A DNA stretch of 64,000 nt from an uncultured Prevotellaceae bacterium (lineage in GTDB: Bacteria > Bacteroidota > Bacteroidia > Bacteroidales > Bacteroidaceae), in NCBI GenBank assembly GCA_945831805.1, contig CAMADY010000002.1, forward strand, positions 1-64,000, in the 5' to 3' direction. Below, in pieces: positions 1 to 11,136 of this stretch (positions are counted from its first letter, which is position 1; each line of letters opens with the position of its first letter). Below the pieces are notes generated by a model. That model was not told where the DNA came from and did no database searches. It worked only from the letters and a program-made list of their open reading frames with translations. Both the position numbers and the translations under genes were made by a program.

Positions 1-99
1 GTCGTCAGCGAACCAAAGGGTTGATAGTACAAACAGTTACAAAACTAGGATATTAACCGCAAAACCACCAAACCACAAAACCGCAAAATTATCTCCAAA

Positions 100-135
100 A
101 TGTTTGGAAGTTTAAGATAATTGTTGTAACTTTGC
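100..135 (+). promoter_or_regulatory. Bacteroidetes-type promoter ATGTTTGG-N19-TAACTTTGC
   Basis: -33 TTTG-like box and -7 TAnnTTTG box directly upstream of the ORF at 151; same spacing as at 28205 and 6356(-). Confidence 0.7.
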
Positions 136-150
136 ACAAAATATCCGTTA

Positions 151-378
151 ATGATGGAAAGAGAATTTGCAAAATGGATACTCGATATAGCCAAATACGT
201 AGTGACAGCGTTACTGTTGTCTAATATTTTTGGTAATTTATCAGATGATGGTATTTATGCACTTGGTGCAACTGTTGTTTTCATGTGTTTAGGTCTTGGT
301 CTTTATATATTGAGAAGACAGGATAAAAAGGACAAACAACGTGAAAAGAATCGTAACAAAAATAAAAATAGGAGGTAA
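151..378 (+). CDS. small hypothetical membrane protein (75 aa)
   Basis: ORF with hydrophobic stretches and a basic C-terminus, preceded by a promoter motif. Confidence 0.6.
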   Translation: MMEREFAKWILDIAKYVVTALLLSNIFGNLSDDGIYALGATVVFMCLGLGLYILRRQDKKDKQREKNRNKNKNRR

Positions 379-379
379 G

Positions 380-502
380 ATGATGAATGATCCAGTAACA
401 AGAATTTATTTTGTTTATGCACTTATAGCATTTATAGCAATTTCGGGTTTCATTTACGTCAGATTCTTCGACAAGGACGAAGAAGACTTGGAGACTGCAT
501 AA
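380..502 (+). CDS. small single-TM protein (40 aa, MMNDPVTRIYFVYALIAFIAISGFIYVRFFDKDEEDLETA)
   Basis: Read directly; follows ORF 151-378 closely, one predicted TM helix; below the ORF-track size cutoff. Confidence 0.5.
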   Translation: MMNDPVTRIYFVYALIAFIAISGFIYVRFFDKDEEDLETA

Positions 503-534
503 AGAAAACTATATAGACATAACAACACTAAACA

Positions 535-1908
535 ATGGAAAAGAAAATTCCTTACAAGACCTATCTCGCGGAAGACGAGATACCTACCAAATGGTACAAC
601 GTGCGCGCTGACATGAAGGTAAAGCCAGCACCACTGATCAATCCTGGAACAGGTCAGCCACTGACCATCGAGGAGATGAACCCTATCTTCTGTACAGAAC
701 TCAACAAGCAGGAGCTTGACAACGATACAAAGTGGTTCGACATTCCGGAAGAAGTGTTGAACTTCTACCGCATGTTCCGTCCATCACCACTCGTACACGC
801 AGAGTTCCTTGAGAAGGCTCTCGGCACACCAGCCAAGATATTCTATAAGTTCGAGGGTAACAACACCTCTGGTTCACATAAGCTCAACTCCGCAGTAGCG
901 CAGGCTTACTACGCAAAGGCACAGGGACTCAAGGGCGTAACGACAGAGACAGGTGCCGGACAGTGGGGTACTGCCCTCTCTATGGCAACACAGTTCTTCG
1001 GACTCGACTGCAAGGTGTATATGGTAAAGTGCTCGTACGAGCAGAAGCCATTCCGCCGCGAGGTTATCCGCACATACGGTGGTAACATCGTTCCTTCACC
1101 ATCCATGACAACAGAGGTTGGTAAGAAGATCAACGCAGAGCACCCTGGCACTACAGGTTCACTCGGCTGCGCTATCTCTGAGGCTGTAGAGGCTGCAGTA
1201 ACAAACGAGGGCTACCGTTACGTTCTCGGTTCAGTGCTCAACCAGGTGCTCATCCACCAGACCATCATCGGTCTTGAGGCTCAGGCAGCACTGAAGAAGC
1301 TCGGCATCAAGCCAGACATCCTCATCGGCTGTACAGGCGGTGGCTCAAACCTCGGTGGCTTCGCATCACCATTCCTTGGTGAGATGCTCCGTGGCGAGGC
1401 AGACTATAAGATTATCGGTGCTGAGCCAGCATCATGCCCATCGTTCACACGTGGCGTATATGCTTACGACTTCTGCGACACAGGTAAGATCTGCCCACTC
1501 GCTAAGATGTACACCGTAGGCTCACAGTTCATACCTTCTGCTAACCACGCCGGCGGTCTCCGCTTCCACGGTATGTCACCAATCCTCTCTGAGCTCTACC
1601 ATCAGGGTCTCTTCGAGGCACGTGCCTACGAGCAGACACAGGTCTTCGAGGCTGCAGAGATCTTCGCACGCGCTGAGGGTATCCTACCAGCTCCAGAGTC
1701 TTCTCACGCTATACGTGCTGCCATCGACGAGGCACTGAAGTGCAAGGAGACAGGCGAGGAGAAGGTTATCGTCTTCAACCTCTCGGGCACAGGCTACTTC
1801 GACCTCATGGCTTACCAGAAGTTCAACGACGGCGAGATGGGCGACTACATCCCTACCGACGAGGAGATACAGGCTGCTCTCGCACAGCTTCCAAAGGTTG
1901 GCGCATAA
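535..1908 (+). CDS. TrpB2-type tryptophan synthase beta-like PLP enzyme
   Basis: 457 aa; KFEGNNTSGSHKLNSA PLP-lysine motif, GCTGGGSN, SLGCAISEA typical of TrpB2. Confidence 0.85.
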   Translation: MEKKIPYKTYLAEDEIPTKWYNVRADMKVKPAPLINPGTGQPLTIEEMNPIFCTELNKQELDNDTKWFDIPEEVLNFYRMFRPSPLVHAEFLEKALGTPAKIFYKFEGNNTSGSHKLNSAVAQAYYAKAQGLKGVTTETGAGQWGTALSMATQFFGLDCKVYMVKCSYEQKPFRREVIRTYGGNIVPSPSMTTEVGKKINAEHPGTTGSLGCAISEAVEAAVTNEGYRYVLGSVLNQVLIHQTIIGLEAQAALKKLGIKPDILIGCTGGGSNLGGFASPFLGEMLRGEADYKIIGAEPASCPSFTRGVYAYDFCDTGKICPLAKMYTVGSQFIPSANHAGGLRFHGMSPILSELYHQGLFEARAYEQTQVFEAAEIFARAEGILPAPESSHAIRAAIDEALKCKETGEEKVIVFNLSGTGYFDLMAYQKFNDGEMGDYIPTDEEIQAALAQLPKVGA

Positions 1909-1961
1909 AACTACGGCATGTCACCTACACGACAAGCAAAAGCCATACATCATTAAATAGG

Positions 1962-2008
1962 AAATGTTGCAATGATTATATTTTATAGTCGTTGCAACAT
2001 TTTTTTTA
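1962..2008 (+). terminator. Rho-independent terminator
   Basis: AATGTTGCAA ... TTGCAACATT followed by a T run. Confidence 0.75.
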
Positions 2009-2229
2009 TGTCCATACCATAACTAATCTTATTCACTTTGCATTGTAATCTCCATATAGCAATATTCGGGTATTTTTCATCAAGAACAACAATATTCTTT
2101 GATATGTCAGGAAAAAGCAGTACCTTTGCACTAGCAAAAAGCAGTCTCCATGCCTTTTCGCATAGCAAAGATATAGAAAAATATATACAATAGTCAGTTA
2201 GTTAATATAAAAAAAAGAAACAGAAGATT

Positions 2230-4470
2230 ATGATTTTAAGCAACCTCCAGGAAGACTTCCAGGGAACAGTCTGGAAGCGTGAGATTGATGTCCGTGACTT
2301 TATTCAGCACAACTATGAGCCATACGATGGCGATGAGTCATTCCTCGTTGGACCTACCGACAAGACCAATAAGCTGTGGGCTAAACTCTCCGAGATGTTC
2401 AAGGTAGAACGCGAGAAGGGCGTTTATGACGTAGAGACCCGTATGCCTCAGAGCATCGACGCTTATGGACCAGGTTACATAGACAAGGACAACGAGGTGA
2501 TAGTAGGTGTGCAGACTGACGTCCCTCTTAAGCGAGCCATCTTCCCTAAGGGAGGCATCCGAATGGTAGAGGCAGCCCTAATGGCCTATGGCTATGATCT
2601 CGATCCTCTCACAAAAAAGATCTTCACGAAGTATCGCAAGACGCATAACGAGGGTGTCTTCTCAGCTTACAACGACGACATCAAGGCAGCACGCCATGCA
2701 CATATCATCACCGGTCTGCCTGATGCTTACGGCAGAGGACGTATCATCGGCGACTACCGTCGTATTGCGCTCTACGGCACAGCAAACCTCATTGCCGAGA
2801 AGAAGCGCTACCACAAGCGTATAGATATTCAGGAATATACAGAGGAGATAACGCGCCATCGTGAGGAGGTTACCGATCAGATCAATGCTCTCAAGGAGTT
2901 TGAGCGCATGTGTGCCGCATACGGTTTCGACGTGACACGCCCTGCACAGAATGCTCGCGAGGCAGTTCAGTGGACATACTTCGGTTACCTCGGTGCTGTA
3001 AAGGATCAGGACGGTGCCGCAATGTCTATCGGTCGTATATGCACCTTCCTCGACATCTACATCCAGCGTGACCTCAAGAAGGGACTCATCACTGAGTCTG
3101 AGGCGCAGGAGATGATAGACCAGATGGTTATGAAGCTACGCATCGTACGTTTCCTTCGTACACCGGAGTACAACGATCTCTTCTCTGGAGACCCTATCTG
3201 GGCTACTGCTTCTGTAGGTGGTATGGGCATCGACGGACGCAATATGGTAACAAAGACCGACTACCGACTCCTCCATACCTTATATAATATGGGTCCTTCA
3301 CCAGAGCCAAACATCACTGTTCTGTGGTCAGAGCGCCTGCCAAAGGCATGGAAGAAATACTGCGCAAAGGTCAGCATGGACACAAGTGCAATACAGTACG
3401 AGAACGATGACCTCATGAGACCGGAGCTCGGTGACGACTACGGCATTGCTTGCTGTGTATCACCAATGAAGATTGGTAAGCAGATGCAGTTCTTCGGAGC
3501 ACGCGCCAACCTCGCTAAGTGTATGCTCTACGCTATCAACGGCGGTCGTGACGAGATGCACGGCAACCAGGTAGGACCATGCTTCAGCCCTATCACAGGC
3601 GACTATCTCACATACGAGGAGTTCTGGCCACGCTTCGATGCTATGATGCGCTGGCTCGCAAAGACCTACGTCAATGCGCTGAAGATTATACACTATATGC
3701 ACGACAAGTATAACTACGAGGCATTCGAGATGGCTCTCCACGACGGAGATGTTCAGCGCACACGTGCTACGGGTATTGCCGGTATCTCGATTGTTACAGA
3801 CTCTATCGCCGCAATGAAGAACTGCAAGGTACGTATCATACGAGATGAGACAGGACTTGCCGTTGACTATGAGATAGAGGAAGGTGAGTATGTGCCTTAC
3901 GGGAACAACTGCGATGAGACTGACCAGATTGCTGTTATGCTCACGGAGAAGTTCATGGAGTACCTCCGTCAGCATCGCACTTATCGTGACGCTATACCTA
4001 CCCAGTCACTACTTACCATCACATCCAACGTTGTCTATGGACGTAACACAGGCGCAACACCTGACGGACGTAAGGCTGGAGTACCATTCGCACCAGGCGC
4101 AAACCCAATGAATGCGCGTGACATGAAGGGTGCCGTAGCGGCTCTCGCTTCGGTTGCTAAGCTGCCGTTCCATCACTCTAAGGACGGTATCTCTTACACA
4201 TTTGCCATCGCTCCGTCGGCTCTCGGCACTGATCGTGAGATGCAGGCTGACAATCTTGTTAATCTCATGGACGGTTACTTCACACCAGATGGAGGTCAGC
4301 ATCTTAACGTCAACGTCTTCGACCGTCAGCTACTACTCGACGCTATGGAGCATCCGGAGAAGTACCCACAGCTCACTATCCGCGTAAGTGGCTACGCTGT
4401 GAACTTCGTTAAGCTCACCCGTGAGCAGCAGCTAGACGTTATTAGCCGTACTATTAACAACTGTATGTAA
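2230..4470 (+). CDS. pflB: formate C-acetyltransferase (pyruvate formate-lyase)
   Basis: 746 aa; [10 protein letters not shown] Cys-Cys motif and C-terminal RVSGYAVNF glycyl-radical motif. Confidence 0.96.
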   Translation: MILSNLQEDFQGTVWKREIDVRDFIQHNYEPYDGDESFLVGPTDKTNKLWAKLSEMFKVEREKGVYDVETRMPQSIDAYGPGYIDKDNEVIVGVQTDVPLKRAIFPKGGIRMVEAALMAYGYDLDPLTKKIFTKYRKTHNEGVFSAYNDDIKAARHAHIITGLPDAYGRGRIIGDYRRIALYGTANLIAEKKRYHKRIDIQEYTEEITRHREEVTDQINALKEFERMCAAYGFDVTRPAQNAREAVQWTYFGYLGAVKDQDGAAMSIGRICTFLDIYIQRDLKKGLITESEAQEMIDQMVMKLRIVRFLRTPEYNDLFSGDPIWATASVGGMGIDGRNMVTKTDYRLLHTLYNMGPSPEPNITVLWSERLPKAWKKYCAKVSMDTSAIQYENDDLMRPELGDDYGIACCVSPMKIGKQMQFFGARANLAKCMLYAINGGRDEMHGNQVGPCFSPITGDYLTYEEFWPRFDAMMRWLAKTYVNALKIIHYMHDKYNYEAFEMALHDGDVQRTRATGIAGISIVTDSIAAMKNCKVRIIRDETGLAVDYEIEEGEYVPYGNNCDETDQIAVMLTEKFMEYLRQHRTYRDAIPTQSLLTITSNVVYGRNTGATPDGRKAGVPFAPGANPMNARDMKGAVAALASVAKLPFHHSKDGISYTFAIAPSALGTDREMQADNLVNLMDGYFTPDGGQHLNVNVFDRQLLLDAMEHPEKYPQLTIRVSGYAVNFVKLTREQQLDVISRTINNCM

Positions 4471-4531
4471 CAGTATTTCCCTTCTCCTTCTCCATCGAAG
4501 GGGAGGGGATTTTTTACTTACCTTTTTCATT

Positions 4532-5368
4532 ATGGATGAGAAAGAAATATTAAAGGAAGCCTCCTCTCCGAGAGGTTTGGTGGGGGTTATTCACTCTCTT
4601 GAATCCTTCGGCACGGTGGACGGTCCCGGAATTCGCTTCATAGTGTTTATGCAGGGCTGCCCGCTGCGTTGTCTGTTCTGCCATAATCCCGACACATGGC
4701 AGGTTGTCAGCCCGGAAACAGGCGAATCCGTAAGGCTGGATGAACAGTCGGAAGCCAGTCAAACTTCCTCGTCCATATCCAAGGGAGGGGGTAAAAGGGA
4801 CGGTTATTACCGCTGGACACCTCAGCAGACGATAGAGGAGGTGCTCAGATACCGTAACTTCATCAAGACGGGAGGGCTGACGGTGTCGGGTGGTGAGCCG
4901 TTGATGCAGTCTGACTTTGTGCGCGAACTCTTCATTCTTGCACACCAGAATGGCATACAGACATGCCTCGACACCAGTGGAGCGATATGTTCCGAAAAGG
5001 CATTCAGCGTTCTTGACCATACAGACATTGTGCTGTTGGACATCAAGACGATGGATCCGGACCTTTACCCGCGTCTCACTGGCGTGCAGCAGAAGAACAA
5101 CCTGCTCTTCCTTGACGAACTGCAGCGACGTGGCATACGCACATGGGTAAGGCATGTTGTGGTTCCGGGGCTGACGGATAGCGACGAATGGCTGATGAGG
5201 CTGCGCGATTATGTACGGCAATATTCTGTTGTTGAGAAGGTTGACATTCTGCCATACCACACTCTAGGTACATTCAAATACGATGATCTTGGTATTGACT
5301 ATCCGCTGAAAGGGGTTCAGCAGCTTACTCCTGAGCGCACGGCTGAGATAAAGGCGATGTTCGATTGA
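4532..5368 (+). CDS. pflA: pyruvate formate-lyase activating enzyme (radical SAM)
   Basis: GCPLRCLFCHNPDTW CxxxCxxC motif, SGGEPLMQ; adjacent to pflB. Confidence 0.94.
   Translation: MDEKEILKEASSPRGLVGVIHSLESFGTVDGPGIRFIVFMQGCPLRCLFCHNPDTWQVVSPETGESVRLDEQSEASQTSSSISKGGGKRDGYYRWTPQQTIEEVLRYRNFIKTGGLTVSGGEPLMQSDFVRELFILAHQNGIQTCLDTSGAICSEKAFSVLDHTDIVLLDIKTMDPDLYPRLTGVQQKNNLLFLDELQRRGIRTWVRHVVVPGLTDSDEWLMRLRDYVRQYSVVEKVDILPYHTLGTFKYDDLGIDYPLKGVQQLTPERTAEIKAMFD
4559..4588 (+). repeat. GC-rich palindromic repeat (family A) inside the pflA N-terminus
   Basis: gcctcctctccgagaggtttggtgggggtt, related to the parE/dus/argB copies. Confidence 0.6.
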
Positions 5369-5606
5369 TTCGTTCATCGCCTCTTTTGTTTGTTAATGAC
5401 ATATATGTCAATATACTTCCTAATAATTATTATTGGTGTCCGATAAAATGTTTGAAGACGATTTTATACCGCTGCGCTCGGCTACACGAATTATCCACGA
5501 ATTTTTCATAAAAAATATTTTCTCATTGTTTCAATAAAAATAAGGGTGGAACTACTCGTAAATATTTCGTCTCATAGATACCGCCTCCAAATCGTTCTCA
5601 CTTTTT

Positions 5607-6017
5607 TTACAATCCTGTCTGGCAGTTTTCCCAATCTTCAATTCGCAGTCCGGGGATTCTATCGAAGTGCTTGATATTGTGGGTAACAACTGTAAGGTTA
5701 TGATAGAGTGCAGTACTTGCAATGAGCAAATCCAGATCATCGAGACGGATGCCTTGCAGTTCAAGGCTGGCACGTGTCTTGGCGTAAACATTAATGACTG
5801 CTTCATTGACAGGAATTGTGGGGAACAGTTCTCTTGTCTTCTCCACTTCGTTCTTCTGTCTTGCGTCTTTACCCTTGTATGCTCCTACGAGAAGTTCTCC
5901 TATGGTGAGGGTACTGATGGCGCATTGTTTTCTTCCTGCGACCAATATGGCTTCGCGGATACCATACTTATTTTTGAACAGGCTTATCAAGACATTGGTA
6001 TCAAGTAGGTATTTCAT
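5607..6017 (-). CDS. PIN-domain (VapC-like) toxin
   Basis: MKYLLDTNVLISLF ... DLDLLIASTALYHNLTVVTHN; PIN acidic residues. Confidence 0.85.
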   Translation of the reverse strand: MKYLLDTNVLISLFKNKYGIREAILVAGRKQCAISTLTIGELLVGAYKGKDARQKNEVEKTRELFPTIPVNEAVINVYAKTRASLELQGIRLDDLDLLIASTALYHNLTVVTHNIKHFDRIPGLRIEDWENCQTGL

Positions 6018-6027
6018 GCGGAATAGT

Positions 6028-6291
6028 TTACCAAGGTTCAATAATTTGACGGTTACTAACACGACTATCGTGCAGTTCATCAGCTATTTCGTGGGCACTG
6101 CGGGGATCCTCATCCCAGCCTCCGTCGTCAAAACAGTCGAAGACATGCTCTTCGTCGATTTTTTCTTCCTGCATAGTTATGCTTGGCATTGAAAGTATGA
6201 ACTCCAAATATCCGTACATCTGTTTCTTTAATGCCTCAATATTGATGTGCCGCGTCTCGGGCACTTCGAATGTCATGGTTACAGTACACAT
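6028..6291 (-). CDS. putative antitoxin of PIN toxin
   Basis: Small acidic ORF directly upstream of and co-oriented with the PIN toxin. Confidence 0.65.
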   Translation of the reverse strand: MCTVTMTFEVPETRHINIEALKKQMYGYLEFILSMPSITMQEEKIDEEHVFDCFDDGGWDEDPRSAHEIADELHDSRVSNRQIIEPW

Positions 6292-6320
6292 AATTCTTCT
6301 CCTTTATTTGTAATCTGGCT

Positions 6321-6356
6321 ACAAAATTACATTATTTATTTTAATCCACCAAACAT
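6321..6356 (-). promoter_or_regulatory. Promoter of TA module 1 (ATGTTTGG-N19-TAATTTTGT on minus strand)
   Basis: Same spacing as the promoters at 100 and 28205. Confidence 0.6.
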
Positions 6357-6440
6357 TTCCGTGTTTTTTTACAAACTCCCTGTTAGGGTACGCATGCAAT
6401 GAGAATATGATGTAAAGAAGTAAAAAGACAAAAACAATAA

Positions 6441-6528
6441 GCATCAAACTACGATGTAATAACTATCAAACTACCCGGTAGAAGCATAGTTGCTACCCGG
6501 TAAAAGCATAACTATTGCGCTGGGGAAC
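6441..6528. repeat. 22-nt-period degenerate tandem array (4 units)
   Basis: Units start at 6441, 6463, 6485, 6507; gcatcaaact.../ctatcaaact.../catagttgct.../cataactatt... Confidence 0.75.
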
Positions 6529-6769
6529 GCAGAAAATCGCCATTTCGCTGCACGGTCCTGATTTTTCAGAGCTATGTTTTTTTCTGCGAAATGACCGCAA
6601 TGGCATGCTGATGGGATATCTACGTGCGACATACTCCAACAACGCAGTTCTTGGGATAGATGCTTGCTGAAAGGATGTTTTTGTGTTATTTTTCTTTAAT
6701 TATTATGTAGTTTGCAAACTTTTTTGTAACTTTGCAAAAGAAATAGAAAAATCTTACGCAGGTAAAAAA

Positions 6770-7930
6770 ATGTCACAGATAGAGATACGTACCATCAGTA
6801 CGTTGAAGGAGATAGGCCGATTCATCGACTTCCGTACGGAGCTGTACAAGGATGACCCTTGTGCGGTGCCATACCTTTTCATGGATGAGAGGGATACGCT
6901 CAACCCGAAGAAGAACCCTTCGTTCCAGTTCTGCGAGGCAGAGTACTACATGGCGTACCGCGACGGTAAGGCGGTGGGTCGTGTTGCTGCCATCATCAAC
7001 CACCGCGCCAACGAGAAGTGGGGTCGCAGGAACGTGCGATTCGGATATTTTGACTTCATTGACGACATTGAGGTGTCGCGCGCACTCATCGAGAAGGTGA
7101 AGGACTACGGCAGGCAGAAGGGCATGGACACCATCATCGGTCCGATGGGATTCATCGACATGGACCGCGAGGGCATGCTCATCGACGGCTTCGACATCAT
7201 GGCAACGATGCACGCCAACCATAACTTCCCGTATTATCCGCAGCATATTGAGAAGTTCGGTGGCTTCGAGAAGGACAACGACTGGGTGCAGATGCTCATA
7301 CAGGTGCCGCAGGAGGTGCCGGAGAAGATGGCGAAGATAACTAAGATGATAGGCACGCGCTATGGCATCAAGGCACGCAAGCTTACGAAGAATCAGCTGC
7401 TCGACGGTGGCTACGGACATAAGTTCTTCGACGTGCTGAACGAGTGCTATAAGGACCTCTACGAATACTCCAGGCTTTCCGACGAGCAGATTGACAAGCT
7501 GCTGAACGACTATCTCGGCATTGCCGACCTCAACCTCATCACGTTCATCTTCGACGAGCGCGACACAGCGGAAGGTCCTGACGGAAAGCTGATAGGCTTC
7601 GGAGTGAGCTTCCCGTCGTTCTCCAAGGCTCTGCGCCAGACGAAGAACGGCAAGCTGTTTCCGTTCGGATGGCTGCATCTGCTGCGTACGCTGAAATGGC
7701 ACAATACGGACACGGTGGATCTGCTTCTGATTGGCGTGCTGCCGGAGTACCGTGCGAAGGGTGCCAACGCTATTCTCTTCGACGACCTCATACGCTGGTA
7801 CGTTAAGTACGGCTTCACGAGGGCTCTGACGCTGGCGATGATGGAGACTAACGATGGTGTCCTCTCCGCATGGCAATATTTTGACGCAAAGGTGGTGAAG
7901 CGATTGAGGAGTTATAAGAGCCCCCTCTAA
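6770..7930 (+). CDS. hypothetical GNAT-like protein
   Basis: 386 aa from ATG 6770; LIGVLPEYRAKGANAILFDDLIRWYVKYGFTRA acetyltransferase-like C-terminus; stop codon lies inside a repeat. Confidence 0.7.
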   Translation: MSQIEIRTISTLKEIGRFIDFRTELYKDDPCAVPYLFMDERDTLNPKKNPSFQFCEAEYYMAYRDGKAVGRVAAIINHRANEKWGRRNVRFGYFDFIDDIEVSRALIEKVKDYGRQKGMDTIIGPMGFIDMDREGMLIDGFDIMATMHANHNFPYYPQHIEKFGGFEKDNDWVQMLIQVPQEVPEKMAKITKMIGTRYGIKARKLTKNQLLDGGYGHKFFDVLNECYKDLYEYSRLSDEQIDKLLNDYLGIADLNLITFIFDERDTAEGPDGKLIGFGVSFPSFSKALRQTKNGKLFPFGWLHLLRTLKWHNTDTVDLLLIGVLPEYRAKGANAILFDDLIRWYVKYGFTRALTLAMMETNDGVLSAWQYFDAKVVKRLRSYKSPL

Positions 7931-7951
7931 ATCCCCCCGAGGGGGGACTTT
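7919..7951 (-). repeat. Family A repeat, left arm of inverted pair 1
   Basis: agccccctctaaatccccccgaggggggacttt; inverse of 8017-8049 (31/33). Confidence 0.9.
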
Positions 7952-7980
7952 CTTAAGTTACTATTATCCAGTTATATTTT

Positions 7981-9966
7981 ATGGCAGAAATATCAAACGA
8001 ACAAGACATATTACAAAAAGTCTCCCCTCGGGGAGATTTAGAGGGGGCTCCCGTCACCTACGACGACTCCAACATCCGCAAGCTCTCCGATGTTGACCAC
8101 ATCCGTACGCGTCCGGGAATGTATATTGGACGCCTCGGCGACGGCTCGCACGCAGAAGACGGCATCTATGTCCTGCTGAAGGAGTCTATCGACAACTCCA
8201 TCGACGAGTTCCGCATGAACGCAGGCAAGCGCATTGAGATAGAGATGTACGACAACAAGGCTATCTCGCTGCGCGACTACGGTCGTGGCATTCCGCAGGG
8301 AAAGATGATAGAGGCGGTGAGCCAGCTCAACACCGGCGGTAAGTACGACTCCAAGGCGTTCAAGAAGTCCGTCGGAATGAACGGTGTGGGTATCAAGGCG
8401 GTGAACTTCCTCTCTACGAAGTTCGAGGTACACTCATACCGCGACGGAAAGGTGCGCAAGGCAACGTTCGAGAAGGGCATCCTCGTAAGCGATACTACGG
8501 AGCCTACGGAGGACGAGACGGGTACGTATATCTTCTTCGAACCGGACGATACGCTGTTCAAGAACTACGGCTTCCATAACGACATCGTGGAGACGATGCT
8601 GCGCAACTACACGTACCTCAACAGCGGTCTCGCCATAATGTTCAACGGAAGGCGCATACTGTCGCGAAATGGTCTGCAGGATTTGCTGAAGGACCAGATG
8701 ACGTCAGATCCGCTCTATCCTATTGTACACATGAAGGGCGAGGACATAGAGATTGCCTTCACACATACTAACCAGAACGGTGAGGAGTACGACTCCTTCG
8801 TCAACGGTCAGCATACTACGCAGGGCGGTACCCACCAGTCGGCGTTCAAGGAGCACATGGCGAAGACCATCAAGGAGTTCTACGGCAAGTACGAGTATTC
8901 CGACATCCGCAACGGACTCGTCGGCGCCATTGCAGTGAACGTCGAGGAACCTATCTTCGAGTCGCAGACGAAGATAAAGCTCGGCTCTACGCACATGGCA
9001 CCGGAGGGCGTGCTCGTAAACAAGTATATCGGCGACTTCATAAAGACGGAGGTCGATAACTTCCTGCACCGCAATCCCGACATTGCGGAGATTATCGAGA
9101 CGAAGATCAAGGACTCGGAGCGTGAGCGCAAGGCGATGGCGGGAGTGGCGAAGCTGGCGCGTGACCGTGCTAGGAAGGCAAACCTCCACAACCGCAAGCT
9201 GCGCGACTGCCGCATACACTTCTCCGATGCTAAGAACGACCGTAAGGAGGAGTCATGCATCTTCATCACCGAGGGTGACTCTGCCAGCGGTTCAATAACG
9301 AAGAGCCGCGATGTTAACACGCAGGCGGTGTTCTCTCTGCGCGGTAAGCCGCTCAACTCCTACGGACTCACCAAGAAGGTGGTCTATGAGAATGAGGAGT
9401 TCAACCTCCTGCAGGCTGCCCTCGACATTGAGGAGGGTCTCGACAACCTGCGCTACAACAAGGTCATCGTGGCTACCGATGCCGATGTCGATGGCATGCA
9501 CATCAGGCTCCTGACCATCACGTTCTTCCTGCAGTTCTTCCCTGAGCTGATAAAGAAAGGCCACGTCTATGTACTGCAGACGCCGCTCTTCCGTGTCCGC
9601 AACAAGCGTACCAAGGTAAAGAACAAGCAGGTGGTGCAGGCAGAGGACGAGAAGCTGAAGGCGCGTGGCGAGAAGACCAAGGACTACATCACGCGCTACT
9701 GCTACTCCGAAGAGGAGCGTCTGGAGGCTATCGAGGCGCTCGGACCTGATCCGGAGATAACGCGATTCAAGGGTCTCGGTGAGATTTCGCCGGATGAGTT
9801 CGCAGGATTCATCGGTCCCGACATACGTCTGGAGCAGGTAACGCTGCAGAAGAGCGACGAGGTGGAGAAGCTCCTCGCATACTATATGGGCAAGAACTCC
9901 ATGGACCGCCAGAACTTCATCATCGACAACCTCGTAATAGAAGAGGATAGGCCGGAGGAGGAATAG
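7981..9966 (+). CDS. parE: DNA topoisomerase IV subunit B / type IIA topoisomerase ATPase subunit
   Basis: [55 protein letters not shown]. Confidence 0.9.
   Translation: MAEISNEQDILQKVSPRGDLEGAPVTYDDSNIRKLSDVDHIRTRPGMYIGRLGDGSHAEDGIYVLLKESIDNSIDEFRMNAGKRIEIEMYDNKAISLRDYGRGIPQGKMIEAVSQLNTGGKYDSKAFKKSVGMNGVGIKAVNFLSTKFEVHSYRDGKVRKATFEKGILVSDTTEPTEDETGTYIFFEPDDTLFKNYGFHNDIVETMLRNYTYLNSGLAIMFNGRRILSRNGLQDLLKDQMTSDPLYPIVHMKGEDIEIAFTHTNQNGEEYDSFVNGQHTTQGGTHQSAFKEHMAKTIKEFYGKYEYSDIRNGLVGAIAVNVEEPIFESQTKIKLGSTHMAPEGVLVNKYIGDFIKTEVDNFLHRNPDIAEIIETKIKDSERERKAMAGVAKLARDRARKANLHNRKLRDCRIHFSDAKNDRKEESCIFITEGDSASGSITKSRDVNTQAVFSLRGKPLNSYGLTKKVVYENEEFNLLQAALDIEEGLDNLRYNKVIVATDADVDGMHIRLLTITFFLQFFPELIKKGHVYVLQTPLFRVRNKRTKVKNKQVVQAEDEKLKARGEKTKDYITRYCYSEEERLEAIEALGPDPEITRFKGLGEISPDEFAGFIGPDIRLEQVTLQKSDEVEKLLAYYMGKNSMDRQNFIIDNLVIEEDRPEEE
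8017..8049 (+). repeat. Family A repeat, right arm of inverted pair 1 (coding, Par[10 protein letters not shown])
   Basis: aaagtctcccctcggggagatttagagggggct. Confidence 0.9.
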
Positions 9967-9982
9967 ACCCCAATAAATCCCA

Positions 9983-10015
9983 AGCCCCCTCTAAATCCCC
10001 CCGAGGGGGGACTTT
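9983..10015 (-). repeat. Family A repeat, left arm of inverted pair 2
   Basis: Perfect 33/33 reverse complement of 10083-10115. Confidence 0.93.
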
Positions 10016-10046
10016 CTGAGATTACCTTTTCTAAGAAAAAAACATT

Positions 10047-11123
10047 ATGGCAGAAATATCAAGCGAACAAGACATATTACAAAAAGTCCCCCCTCGGGGG
10101 GATTTAGAGGGGGCTCCGAGGGTCTGCTTCCTCGCCCCGATGGAAGATGTCACCGATATCGGATTCCGCAAGCTCTGCAAGAGGTTCGGTGCAGCGATGG
10201 TTTATTCCGAGTTTGTGGCGGCGGAGGCACTGGTGCGCAGCATCAAGGCCACGGTGCGCAAGCTCACCATCAGCGACGACGAGCGACCTGTCGGCATACA
10301 GATCTACGGCAGGACGGTGGCGGATGTCGTGGAGGCGGCACGCATCGTTGAGGCTGAGGCGCACCCAGACGTCATTGACCTCAACTTCGGTTGTCCGGTG
10401 AAGAAGGTGGCAGGCAAGGGTGCCGGTGCCGGTATGTTGCAGAACATACCGCTGCTGCTCGATATGACGGAGGCAGTTGTCAATGCCGTCAGCACGCCCG
10501 TAACCGTAAAGACACGCCTCGGATGGAACGCTGAGAACCTCGTATTCACAGGCGTTGATGACATAACGGACAAGGCTGCCGTTGATGCAAGCCTCTCGAA
10601 GATATCTACACCGGTAGGCGGTTGGCAGGGCAGGGACCTCGCAGACCATCTCTTCGACCGTGGCATCAAGGCACTGACCATCCACGGCAGGACACGTGCA
10701 CAGATGTACACCGGTGAAGCTGACTGGACGCTTATCGGAAAGGTGGCAGAGAGACATTCTACCATCATTGGCAACGGCGATATCACCACCCTCGACGAAG
10801 CCGACAGGGCATTCGAGCAGTACGGCGTCGATGCGGTGATGATAGGTCGCGCCACATTCGGACAGCCATGGCTCTTCTCACGCGAGGCAACGGAGACGCT
10901 CACCGTAGCCGACAAGATAGACATCCTCCTGGAGCTCCTGCATCTCAACATGGAGTACATCGGCGATGAGTACAAGGCAATACTCCACACACGCCGTCAT
11001 CTCGCTGCAACGCCTGTCTTCAAAGGAATACCGAACTTCCGCGAGACACGCATCAAGATGCTCCGCGCCGACAAGGTGGAAGACCTCACGCAGATTCTTA
11101 ACGAACTAAAAACAAAACTATAG
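10047..11123 (+). CDS. tRNA-dihydrouridine synthase
   Basis: LAPMEDVTDIGFRKLC, DLNFGCPVKKV, GNGDI; N-terminal extension shared with ParE. Confidence 0.9.
   Translation: MAEISSEQDILQKVPPRGDLEGAPRVCFLAPMEDVTDIGFRKLCKRFGAAMVYSEFVAAEALVRSIKATVRKLTISDDERPVGIQIYGRTVADVVEAARIVEAEAHPDVIDLNFGCPVKKVAGKGAGAGMLQNIPLLLDMTEAVVNAVSTPVTVKTRLGWNAENLVFTGVDDITDKAAVDASLSKISTPVGGWQGRDLADHLFDRGIKALTIHGRTRAQMYTGEADWTLIGKVAERHSTIIGNGDITTLDEADRAFEQYGVDAVMIGRATFGQPWLFSREATETLTVADKIDILLELLHLNMEYIGDEYKAILHTRRHLAATPVFKGIPNFRETRIKMLRADKVEDLTQILNELKTKL
10083..10115 (+). repeat. Family A repeat, right arm of inverted pair 2 (coding, Dus PPRGDLEGA)
   Basis: aaagtcccccctcggggggatttagagggggct. Confidence 0.93.
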
Positions 11124-11136
11124 ATAACCTGGATTT

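Noticed and set aside
3460-3975. 171-aa minus-strand ORF opposite pflB
   Set aside because: Shadow ORF over a clearly coding strand.
4474-4516. Strong terminator after pflB
   Set aside because: Region ccttctccttctccatcgaaggggaggggatttttt only pairs imperfectly; may instead be a decayed palindromic repeat, so not called.
6773-7876. 367-aa minus-strand ORF
   Set aside because: Antisense shadow of the GC-biased + strand CDS; no domain-like sequence.
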